Origin: Lingula anatina
Lineage: Eukaryota > Brachiopoda > Lingulata > Lingulida > Lingulidae
NCBI RefSeq assembly: GCF_001039355.2
Contig: NW_019775877.1
Coordinates: forward strand, 10,395 to 44,228
DNA length: 33,834 nt
Reading direction: 5' to 3'
The position numbers and the translations under genes are program-made. Within the stretch, counting starts at the first letter, position 1. The number at the start of each line of letters is the position of its first letter. Of the stretch, positions 1-9,968 are shown one piece after another. The notes below the pieces were generated by a model that was not told where the DNA came from, did not search any database, and worked only from the letters and a program-made list of their open reading frames with translations.

Positions 1-475
1 GGGGGGTTAGAGCATGTGAGAGAGAGATCTAATACGGGGGGGGGGTAGAGCATGTGAGAGAGAGATCTAATACTATTGGAGGAGGGTGAGTGGGGCACTG
101 CCTGTCTGTACATGTGAGAGAGAGTGAGAGGGGTCAGTTAATGTGGCTGAAATGCAGTAAAAATTTCTGCACTAGAAGCTGCACATTAAAACTCACATTT
201 CTGATGATGTACTAACATCAAATGGAGAAGGATTGTTACTGTGCATGTTTTGTGTGCTGTGTTAGGGATAAAGGTATCATACTAACAATTGGGGAGAATG
301 AGTGTCTCTCAGTCCCATCTTATCACCAAGTTTGTTTCTTCATGTGGCAGTTTAGACCACCAATATCAAGTTGTAAAGTTTATCTGTAACACATGTATTG
401 AAATCCTAATGCAGTTGAAATAAAACACAACGCGTTTGTAGTGTTTACACTAAAGCTATATTTTTTGCATTTCAG
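1..475. other. Intron of the TLDc gene, with GA/G-rich minisatellite at its left end
   Basis: This is non-coding sequence ending at a consensus acceptor (pyrimidine-rich tract, then TTTCAG at 470-475), so it is read as the intron before the terminal TLDc exon. Positions 1-75 hold two copies of a 38-bp direct repeat built on AGAGCATGTGAGAGAGAGAT, with a 10-base G run at 36-45. A partial third copy lies near 109-131. I see no other feature here. Confidence 0.6.
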
Positions 476-611
476 AGATGGCGAGGGAATCCAGCTGGAT
501 GAAAACCTTTTCCAGGGTCGGACAGAACGATGTAACACCTTTGAAAATGAACCTTTGTGTGAAGACGGAGATTTCCACTGCAAGGTTGTGGAAGTGTTCG
601 GCTTCAGTTAG
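476..611 (+). CDS. Terminal coding exon of a TLDc-domain protein (partial)
   Basis: The exon follows the acceptor at 470-475, and its first base completes a split codon (GG|A). It reads GDGEGIQLDENLFQGR, then RCNTFENEPLC, and ends ...VVEVFGFS before TAG at 609-611. This is the C-terminal part of a TLDc domain, whose members end in a G-D-G-x-x-L-x-L-D..., C-x-T-F-x-N-x-x-L..., V-E-V-x-x-F pattern and stop directly after the domain. Known TLDc proteins (OXR1, NCOA7, TBC1D24/Skywalker, MEAK7) act in oxidative-stress resistance, V-ATPase regulation or vesicle traffic. The VEVFGF ending slightly favours a TBC1D24-like protein, but that is inference. All upstream exons lie outside the window. A competing 70-codon frame that starts at the ATG at 478 is an overlap artefact. 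Confidence 0.72.
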
Positions 612-3600
612 CCAGCATTGGACTGACCATTGCTCCACAGACTCCAGGTCTGACCACACGTTTACTGCTGAATGTCTGCTTTTGATCTGATGAAACAGCT
701 CAACAGTTACTCAATACGCAAATACAACAACCTGGACCAAACGTGCCTCCAACAGAAAGTCTTCTTCAATGTGTTGTTGGAAGTAATAACGACATTAGTA
801 TCGTAACATACTCGTTGTTGTATCCTGAAGTATCTTGTGTGGTTTGGATTCTGTTGAAGGCTCAGGCATTCTGTTAGAAGAGGATAATAATGGGATATAG
901 ATTGTTGATGGCATCACAGTGAAGGACAAGGGTGGAGGTTCACCAAGCAGAAGATGATTATTGTTACTTCTTGTTGCTTTAGCCCCAAGTGTATTAGACT
1001 GTATTGTACTGAATGTGTTAAATGTGACAACACTATTGGAATGTGTTAGATGTGACAACACTGGCAGATTGTGTTAGGAGTACCAACACTAAAGTACATG
1101 TTAACTGGTTGCATGTTGGTTGGATTTTGAATTGGCACATTTTACACAGCCGCAGTGTCAAGGTTTGCAGAAGCTGCTTTTTGCCATGGGATTCTCTGAT
1201 GTCACAATAAAAACAACGCTGTTGCACATTTGATGCTGACACGTTCATGGAAAATGCTGAAAGAGACTTTTATCGATAACAAATATAAAGCATGTGCTGT
1301 TCTCTTGTGGTGTTGTCTTGAAGACCGTGTCCTTGTTGTAAAGGCCGCGTTGTGTTATATTTGTATATGTGGCAATGACTTCCATAGATATGTATGGTAT
1401 TAGAAGAACAGTGAATGGCACAATACGATAGTAGGCCAACATATCTTTCACTTCTGAATATTGGTGAGAGTCTGTGATATAGCTGTTAAAACTCCCACGC
1501 ACAGATAAGCTTTACTGTAAGACTTTAGTTTAGATCTTACCTTGGCTATTATTGCCACCTGCCTGTCTTGGTAACTAGCTCCATCTATAGTTGAGAGAAA
1601 GTGGGGATTCTGCCCTCAATTGACTATGTTCAGTATTCAATAATACTATTATAAAGATTATTTTCCTTTCAAAGTGGTGGACTTAGCCTGCTTTCTTCAA
1701 ACTTAAACCAAAGCCAAGGCAATATAGGCTGCCCTTAACCAACTGCATGTAATTTTATGCCATAATCAAATATTAATTTATCAGGATATCTTTGATTATT
1801 TTCTGTAAATAACAAACTTGTCTCTTGATATATAGGCCAGTGATATGATTCTTGTCATCAATATTAGAACTACTCTTAAAATGATTGCTTGCTTATTGAA
1901 AAGTACAGTAATTAAGCCTTTCTTCAGTCAGTAATGTGAATGGATAAACGCTTAAAAAAAAGGTGTGGCAATGAAAAATGTGTCAAAAGCGGGTTTGGCC
2001 TAAGTAAGATGATATCCACTGGAATATGTCTATAATAACAATATTGACAAGAGAGGAGGTTGTTGCAATATATTTCCTTTGAAGGCCTTCTAAGAATGAT
2101 GGCTGTAGGACTGAGACTGATTTGTTGTATTCAGCAATTTACTAACAACGGAAATGGACTGTCCGGATAAGATTTAGCATGTTTATAGTGCACTTTTCTG
2201 CATTAATTGTAAAATATTTCAACACTCCTACCGATAACACAGACACATAGTATTACCCTCATTAGGTAAGTCCATTATACTTGCATGATTAAATTAATTT
2301 GTATGATATGTATATACTAGCCTGCTTTCTATCTATGACAGCTTGAGGGTGTTCCAAAACCTAGTGTTGGCCTCCTGCTGAAGTTTAAACTGAAATATAA
2401 TTGCATCTTTGTCTGAGTGTAAATTATTTTGCATTCAGGTTTTCAGTTATTCATTTGAATCCTATCATCATTTGTTGCCATACTTCTGATTATAAGTTCA
2501 TTAATTTTAAGCAATAAAAGCTAGTTGCTTGATGGAAATCTGACTCTGCTGTAGATGTAGTTATGTAGTAGTCCATCACAGTTGTGACATTTTGTTTCAG
2601 TGGTACAGTGCAGCTGTGACATAAGTTGCCATTGGTACAGTGCACCTGTGACCAGCTTAGTTATCACCATTTATGGTAGTATCGAGTATGACATTTACAG
2701 ATAATGTAACATCTGAAAACTTGTAAAATGGCTTTGCCTAGACAGGTTAAGTCAAGTGAATTAAGAAGTATATAACACTTACAACAAGTAAATATTCAGT
2801 CTCTTTTTGTGTTGTTGATCATCATAATTTATGTACCTACAAATATTGGTTATTTCCCAAAACTTATCTCTGATATTATACTTGCATTGTTAATATTCAA
2901 AAGGTATGGATGATTCACTAGATAAAGTAATCAGTGTTGTTCCTTATGGATATGTTTTCACACAGGTTCTCCATCAATTCTCCTACTGTACCATTTATTA
3001 TAGTGGTCCTTTCACTCGTTATCTCCAAATGTTTTGGATCAAACAGAATGTGTTAGATGTGACAACACTGGCAGATTGCGTTGGGAGTGACACCTGGAGG
3101 TGTTGAAATGTATTCAATTTTATAAAAATCCTTTCTTAAATTATAAGTTAATCATGAATAATGACACATTAATTTTTTCAAGTGGAAGTGGCTATCAGTT
3201 GCTTCAAAGGTAATTTTTCCTTAGTAAAATGTAGGTTTATCATCTAAGGGTGAGCGGTTGTACCCACAAAAAACTAAAAAATCCTTGATTGACATCTGTC
3301 TTATCTCTGTTTAGCATATGTTTATTGTGTACATGCTAAAGTTTTGTTCTATTTGTGGACGTGAGATCGAGACTGATCAAGAAAGAAGGGCAGTGCAGTA
3401 TTGTAAATATGTCATTTACTATTGTGTAATAAATTATAATGTTGTACAGTGTCTGCGCTCTCATTTTTGTTATTTTTCATAATGCAATATCTTAGTACTA
3501 GAGACGGCCTATTCACTTCTATACATTCTACCAAAAAAAATTTGGAAACATGAAGTTGTATTTCAGTGATTAAAAAAATATGTATTTGAGTGGGAAAATC

Positions 3601-4260
3601 TTCAGTGTATATAAAATGTAATGAATGTTGGGTGCATTATCCACCAATGTTTGGTCAAAATATTTATCTAAGCTAATATGGTTATTTCATAATTTACTCA
3701 AAATAACTTTTTTGGGTGAGTCTTTATTCAGCATGTGAAATTTTGATTTTCTTTTCATTAAAGAATTTTTTGTTTTTTTCGTGCAGAATTTTTCTTGCAT
3801 TCGAGTTTGTTATAATTATCATGAAGTTTATCATTTTACGATAATTATCTTTATTAAAAGAAATTTCGCTTCGCCTGAAAACACTCCAAGCCTCTCAGTC
3901 TTGGTCTTCTCTACCACATTTCGTTTGTCTAAGCCGCAAAGCATTCTGGTAACCCCCCCCCCTTCACTTCCCCTCACTTCCGGCCATGGCCAGGAGAGAA
4001 TGTTGCTACTGTACGAAGCTTCCAAGGACCGGTGTTTTGCTGACTTAAAGTGAGTATTTAGGCACAGACGTCGACCACTGAGTAGCATTCGTAAAAGGAG
4101 TGCTTTGAACTCTCCCGGAAATTAACGGTACAGTCTTTCCTTTCAATGTTTTGGTTCAGCTTCGCCGCAGCCCTTCAACGTTGCACTCGTGGATTGTAAA
4201 CACATGTATACGTAGTACGTTGCCTAATTTTCACACACTGACCGAGTTCACTATTTTCAG
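612..4260. other. TLDc 3' UTR, intergenic DNA and kelch-gene 5' flank
   Basis: There is no coding exon I can support here. AATAAA at about 1207-1212 could end the TLDc 3' UTR; others such as the one near 3427 are also possible. Copies of the dispersed TGTGTTAGATGTGACA repeat lie at 1013-1095 and 3047-3103. The rest is AT-rich unique-looking sequence. A 10-base C run is at 3953-3962. A possible non-coding first exon of the kelch gene ends at 4049, before a GTGAGT donor, and would join the acceptor at 4254-4260; this is weakly supported. Confidence 0.5.
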
Positions 4261-4365
4261 AAACCGTTACGTACTGCTATATGTGGAAGGCCCCAGATGT
4301 CATGAAGGCCCCCCGACAAAGTAAAAAACAGATGTTATAGCTGATCTTGAGAAGGTCATCCCAAT
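4261..4365 (+). other. Proposed 5' UTR exon segment of the kelch gene with short upstream ORFs
   Basis: This segment lies between a good acceptor (CTATTTTCAG, ending 4260) and the start codon. It contains two minimal upstream ORFs, ATG TCA TGA near 4297 and ATG TTA TAG near 4331. If transcribed, they could dampen initiation at 4366. The transcript boundary is inferred from splice signals only. Confidence 0.35.
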
Positions 4366-7018
4366 ATGGCGGAGCAGGACAGCGATCTGGCAGTACGGGA
4401 CCCAGGCTACGGGGACGCCACCATTCAAAGTCTGAATCTGCTGAGGAAAGATGAACAGTTGTGTGATTTCACAATACGTGCTGAGGACCGAGAGTTTAAG
4501 GTGATACAGTTAATATTGAAGATTTACTTCAGTGTTGGAGTTGACAAAGGGGTTGATAGCAAATGTCTAGCTTTATTTATTATTGTTTAAAATATTTTGA
4601 CAATTTATCGGCAACAGAATGGTTCTTAATGACAAAAGCTGATTTTTTGTTTTCGTTGTTTTTTCTTTTTTTTTTTTTTTTTATAAGAAGAGTATAGTTG
4701 GCAACTCAGAAGTAGTGTAAACAAATGGCACTGGAAAATATCTATTAATCAAATGGTGTCTACCATGTTAGAAATAAAAACAACTATTTTACACCAATGC
4801 AATGCACATAACACTGTTCTTCCTTTGTCTAGGTGCACAGGGCCCTGCTGGCGGCTGCCAGTGACTACTTCCGTGTCATGTTCACTGGTCACATGCGTGA
4901 GAGCAATGAGAACTCTGTGGAATTAAAGGGGATGACGGCTGACTCCCTCCAGCAGATCATAGACTTCATGTACTGTGGTGAAATCATTTTGAACTTTGAC
5001 AATTTGACCGAGGTTTTGAATGCTGCCAGTCATTTACAGGTAAAGCATGAACCATGGTAGCTTTTTTATGTAAAATTATTTAAGAATAGTTTAAGTGAAA
5101 TCGAAAGATGATCAGAATTTGTGCCATAGAAGTATTTGCAGAAAAGTGCAGCTTCAATGGAAATCATTCCTGTTAAATTTTATCTTAATAGGGTGACAAG
5201 CAGGTTTAGAGATACAGGGGATATACCCTTGTCACAATAATGCAACAATATTTTATTCATTCCAGGTCAACAGAGCATTAGACCTGTGCTGTGACTTCAT
5301 CCAGTCCAAGTTGAACTTTGAAAATGCGGATGAACTTCTCCAGATAGCAGACGTCTATTCTCTGAACAAAGTCACGGACCACTTTGACGTCCATATTCTG
5401 GACAATTTTGAGGCATTCAGTAAAACTGAAAGTTTCATCAACCTTGATGCTAAGAAACTGATACAGTACATATCGAGCGATGCTCTAAAGATATCATCGG
5501 AATTCCGTCTGTATGAGCTAGTCAATCAATGGCTACACCATGATAAAGCACGCTTTCAGCACGCTGAGAAAATTATGAGTCATATACATTTTGCGTTAAT
5601 GACGCAGCCTCAGTTGCAAAAAGCGCGGGAGGACTACCTCATGCGGACCAACACTAGGGTCACTCAGTACGTCATCGAAGGTCTTAAATATGGCCTCGAT
5701 GTCTGCTGTCGCCAGCCTGTGATTAACGAACGTTCTGAAATTCGTACAACAAAAAAGAGCCTAGTGGTTATTCACCAAGGTTCAGCATTTCGCCCATTCC
5801 AGGTGACAGCGTTCAACCATGAGCGTGGACTGTTCTACAAGTTGTTCAGTAACACCAGTGGTAGCTGTGACTGTCGAGTGGCCGTCATCGATAACTTCAT
5901 ATACATTTGTCGTATTGTAGATTTTGGGGGCGGAACACTGATGAACTCCTTGTGTCGCTTTGACCCCCGCCATTTGCAGGTCCAGGAGCTCTCCCCAATG
6001 AAGAGACTGAGGTTAGACTCTGCACTCGTTGCAATAGGCCATAAGTTATACGTGCTGGGAGGAGGCAGTGAGAATCTGTTTGTGCTGGACTCGGTGGAGT
6101 GTTATGATGTCAACACCAACATGTGGACAGACGAGATCCCCCTTCTGGAGCCCACCCACTCCCATGCAGCCACCGTCACTGATGATAAAATCTACATCTC
6201 AGGGGGTGTGTCCAGCACGGATAGACAGCCCGTCAACACATTTGCCAGTTTTGATCTCACGACGCGCACGTGGGAATCCAAACCTGGAATTTTCTATGCG
6301 CGACGACTGCATGACATGGTGGCCATCGACAGGAAGATCTTTGTTCTGGGCGGGATAACCCGTCATGGCGTCTCAAATACTGGACAGACCCCCATTGAGT
6401 GTTACGATATTCAGACAGAGCAGTGGACACTTCTTGCCCACACATTCTCTGGACGATCTATAGGTCACTACATAGCTATGGAAGGCAAGATCTACTCCAT
6501 AGGTATGCTGACACAATTTCTTTATCCAGATCACTGGACAAAAAAATAAGGTTTCTAAAATCAACAAGTGAAGCACTTTCTTTAAATTGCTCCTGAAGAT
6601 GATAGTTTAATTAATACAAGTAGTTTTGTGTGCATATCATATGTGTACAATTCTGATTCCTCAATGTGTCAGTGTGAGGGCATGTTCCGCTCTTTAACCA
6701 TTTTATAAATTTGGTGTAGGCTTGAATATAACATTCTTCAAAATGATCATACACAATTTCATTTCTTGGTAAGTCGGCCGTTTAAAATTCTCCAGTACAA
6801 TTTTCATTATTTATTAACTATTGTTTACGTTATCATGTCTGATTTCAGGCAGAGAGCATTACAGCGCGGCGGAGGACGAGATCTGGGTGTATGATCTCCC
6901 TACTGACCAATGGTCTAAGCTGGCCAAGGCTCCCAACCACATGAATCTTTCCTCGGCTGTCTGTACCAAACTGTTCATTAATTTTTCTGATGAGAATGTG
7001 GAACGTTTGAAGATCTGA
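4366..7018 (+). CDS. BTB-BACK-Kelch protein, KLHL15-like, four coding exons
   Basis: The coding exons are 4366-4500, 4833-5039, 5266-6502 and 6849-7018. All junctions are GT-AG and keep frame, giving 582 residues. BTB spans about 25-130; the exon 1/2 join creates the hallmark [23 protein letters not shown] spans about 130-240 ([22 protein letters not shown]). Kelch blades run from about 315 to the end, with double-glycine signatures LYVLGG (about 376), IYISGG (about 420), IFVLGG (about 469) and IYSIGG (about 525, the last G formed across the exon 3/4 join). Such proteins are substrate adaptors for CUL3 ubiquitin ligases: BTB/BACK binds CUL3 and the propeller binds substrate. Length, the tract before the first blade and the non-glycine final blade (CTKLFINF) resemble KLHL15 as I remember it; orthology is not proven. 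Without the splice at 6503, exon 3 would read into the intron and stop at 6549. Exon 1 opens with CAATATGGCGG, so a YY1-like AATATGGCG overlaps the start codon. AATAAA lies at 7194-7199. Confidence 0.9.
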
Positions 7019-7605
7019 GAAAGTACACTTTAAAAAAAAAAAAAATATATATATATATATAGTCACTGCTAGGATTATAGGTGCTAATCATTACAATTTG
7101 GACAAAGAAAAATCAGTTCTCAATTCAAAGTGTAGTGCACTTTAAAAACTTGCACAGAGCAACACATTCTACAGGCATGGACTTTTCTTGTGTAATAAAT
7201 AACAAGCCAGAAAAGAAATTCTTATTTTATATTCTGCAGTCCAGTCTTTTCTTCAAAACCCACTAAACATTGTTAATAGCATGTCTGGACGAAGTAGAAC
7301 CTTTTTTTGGGGGGAGGGGGGGGTATTGTTGTTTGATAGCAGGAAATTATTTGAGATTTCAACATAAACAGCTCTTTTTGTGAATCACTTTATCATTAAA
7401 TGTGGGTGTTAAATTTTTTTCTCTTTTTCAACAACAGAAACAAATTAGTTTGCATTTCTCACACACAAGAAAATGTTAAAGTATATCCCCTTTATCTGTA
7501 GTAATATCAAAACTATAAAAATATCAAATTATCCATCCAAACAACACATCATCAAAGAGTTTCCAGAACAAGTTTTCTCCACTTTATTCGCTCAACAACA
7601 ATGCT

Positions 7606-7636
<31 letters not shown>

Positions 7637-7793
7637 GTTTAAGAACAACATTAACAGGGTCTTGTGTCCAGGTAATTTCCTGAAGTATTCCACATTTCTG
7701 CAGTGAGTTTGCTGCATTGGCACTTTGCTTTAAAAAAAAACTAGAACAAAATTCTACCTCTTCCATAGTATTCCACATTTTCACACTGGTTAC
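7019..7793. other. Convergent 3' regions of the kelch and SH3/zinc-finger genes
   Basis: The kelch gene ends at 7018 and has AATAAA at 7194-7199. On the opposite strand the SH3/zinc-finger gene has a candidate polyadenylation signal at 7583-7588 (TTTATT on the plus strand). Between them are an A13 run and (TA)n tract near 7032-7060, G runs at 7309-7323 and a T28 run at about 7609-7636. I see no coding sequence. A long minus-strand reading frame at 7584-7880 is repeat-derived. Confidence 0.55.
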
Positions 7794-8170
7794 ATATAAA
7801 CAACCACTAAAACCACATTCAGTATCCAGGTCCATCTTCTCCATAGTACTCCACATTTTCCTATGTTTTAATATAAACAACCACTAAAACCACATTCAGT
7901 ATCCAGGTCCATCTTCTCCATAGTACTCCACATTTTCCTATGTTTTAATATAAACAACCACTAAAACCACATTCAGTATCCAGGTCCATCTTCTCCATAG
8001 TACTCCACATTTTCCTATGTTTTAATATAAACAACCACTAAAACCACATTCAGTATCCAGGTCCATCTTCTCCATAGTACTCCACATTTTCCTATGTTTT
8101 AATATAAACAACCACTAAAACCACATTCAGTATCCAGGTCCATCTTCTCCATAATACTCCACATTTTCCC
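7794..8170. repeat. 77-bp minisatellite, about five tandem copies, overlapping a stop codon
   Basis: Identical landmarks (the stop-codon trinucleotide and its flanks) recur at 7821, 7898, 7975, 8052 and 8129, an exact 77-bp period. The copies are almost identical; the copy nearest the gene differs by a few bases, including ATAATACTCC in place of ATAGTACTCC. The 8129 copy contains the real C-terminal codons (NVEYYGEDGPGY) and stop of the SH3/zinc-finger gene. The other four lie downstream in its 3' flank. More decayed relatives are visible at about 7680-7790. Confidence 0.93.
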
Positions 8171-9968
8171 TGTGGTCTCTACTGTTCACGTGGGCACTGT
8201 AAGGCTTGGGTCCATTTAACTGTTTATCACAGACCTTACAGTAGTACTGGTCACTTCCCTGGCTCGCGGAGTCCGGACTGGACTTGGCATAGGCGGACAC
8301 ATATGGCTTGTAGGGACCTGAGAGAGAGAGAGGATGGAGATTTTGTTTTACTTGATAAATAAAATCTTTAAGATTTCCAGGAGTTCTCTATATCTCGTAT
8401 GTGCTGATTGGTCAAGCGATGATAATCAATCTGATATGGTTTCTTATTAAAACTTCATCTTTTCATTTATTACCCCCAGTTGTTTTTGGTTCCCTTAGTT
8501 TGTCCGAGTGTTACATTATGCAAAAATTTATGCACAGGTTTTGAAAAATTTTCAGAAATGTGCTTACTTAAAAGTGACTAGATGGTGATGATCCATCAAG
8601 TAATTAATGGTCATTTGGTAGATAATTACTTGTCTTGGCTGAGGTCTGTATTCCCTGGGTTTTGAGTGCTTTAATTCAAGTGTATCTATTTGTTAATATA
8701 TTTATCTGTATATTCACTCCTTCACTGCACATTATGTGAACTAACATACTGCTTTTTTGATGAAACTCTCTATTACCAGGAGCTGTTGTCGGTTGTTTAA
8801 CTGCCCTATTCTGTAGCCATGGCAACGAGGTTGGCATATCATCCAGCACCTGTCAACAAACAAATATATCTTTTATCAAATGTTACGTCCCCATGGAAGG
8901 ATTATTTTAAAAGTTGATACAGTTTAAAATGAATATTTCCAGGTCATGAACCAAATGCTTTTCTAAGTGTAGGGCAGTTTTATCTGCTTGTGACTTATCA
9001 TCAGCAATGACACTGTGCTAGTGTGTCAAGTGTGACAGTGTGTTAGGTGTGACAATATGTTATATAACAGTGTGTTAGATGTGACAATTTTTTTAATGTA
9101 CACCAGACATTGGACTTGACTCACCATCATATAAGAAGCAGGCACATATCCCGTCTGACCCTCTCCATTCCTCACTAGCCACCAGTGCTCCTCTGTCCCA
9201 TGTTTCTCCACCAGGAACAGGTGCTCTCCCTGAGTGACGCTCAGTTCTGGCTGTCCTAGAGGACTGGCTTCAGCAGCCTTATAGCTGTACTTGGCCAGCA
9301 GTTTCTTGTCTGTTGGTTGCTCTGAGGAAAAAATGTATTATTATACTCTACTATGAAAGAGGTTTTTCATGGTCTCTAGACAGGATGATAAAAAGGAATT
9401 ATTCTTAGTTAGACCCCATTTCCAGAGATTAGATCGACCTAACTCCCTGGGGGTTCATGCTAAATAGCTGTCAGCTGAGCGGACACGAAAGTTAATTACC
9501 CCCTTACAGCTTGTAGTGGGCGGGACGGACATTTAAGCCGGATTATCTGACAGTAATCTAGTGAGACTCCCCGCAGGGATAGATCGATCTAAAAGCTCTG
9601 GGAATACAGCCTTAGAGACTAAATAACATCAGGCAAAGGTTTTGCTCATCAACACTAAATAGTGTAAATATTACCCCCTAAGAAAAGTTAAAAGCAACAA
9701 GGACGAGATTACGTTCATGCACCTTGTTCCACTTCTACATTCTGGTATTTAACAATGTTACCCTACCTCTACTGCCATTTGCCGGCTCCTCTTCGTGATC
9801 TCCCCTTCCTGCGTGTGGTTCAGCGGCCGTGGCGGAGAGCCCCGAAGGATCGGAACATCGACTCTGCTGAACTTGGGCCGAATTTGAAGCGGTTTTATCC
9901 AAGGGTTGCCAGCTTTCCAAGCCGAACACTCCCCAGCCGCACTTCTGAAATTGTCCCGGAGCAGGCAT
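8127..9968 (-). CDS. SH3 domain plus U1-like C2H2 zinc-finger protein, four exons
   Basis: Exons in transcription order are 9968-9767, 9321-9125, 8849-8777 and 8317-8127. Donors are GTAGGG, GTGAGT and GTAATA, all acceptors end in AG, and the frame is continuous for 220 residues. Residues 1-67 are low-complexity and acidic near the end (DHEEEPANG). The SH3 domain spans about 74-133, with the AKYSYKAAE strand, the EEHWWLVRN tryptophan pair and the GYVPASYM end. A linker (134-157, LPWLQNRAVKQPTTAPG) follows. The zinc finger has C184, C187, H200 and H206 (C-X2-C-X12-H-X5-H), the spacing of U1/matrin/JAZ-type fingers, which often bind RNA. SH3 domains bind proline-rich peptides, so an adaptor role is plausible but inferred. 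I do not recognise a named orthologue. The start is the first in-frame ATG in the exon; an upstream exon cannot be excluded. Confidence 0.82.
9026..9090. repeat. Dispersed TGTGTTAGRTGTGACA repeat in SH3/zinc-finger intron 2
   Basis: Three imperfect tandem units (GTGTGTCAAGTGTGACA, GTGTGTTAGGTGTGACA, GTGTGTTAGATGTGACA) lie within 35-100 bp of the donor at 9124. The same motif recurs at 1013-1095, 3047-3103, 12270-12300, 12462-12480 and 12638-12655, and in the B copies of the last three. Confidence 0.8.
9404..9615. mobile_element. 202-bp MITE-like element with CTTAG target duplication
   Basis: The element body is 9409-9610, flanked by the pentamer CTTAG at 9404-9408 and 9611-9615, consistent with a 5-bp target-site duplication. 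The ends form an imperfect inverted repeat sharing CCAGAG and TTAGATCGA. It has no coding capacity. A second full copy lies in reverse orientation at 28903-29119 and a partial copy at 29893-30003. It sits in intron 1 of the SH3/zinc-finger gene. The superfamily is not assignable by eye. Confidence 0.72.

Noticed and set aside
7584-7880. 98-codon minus-strand reading frame
   Set aside because: It is made from one minisatellite unit, its decayed relatives and the poly-T run, read in a different frame from the SH3/zinc-finger exon.
7794-8170. Possible CRISPR-like array
   Set aside because: The units are continuous 77-bp tandem copies with no variable spacers, in animal DNA; it is a minisatellite.
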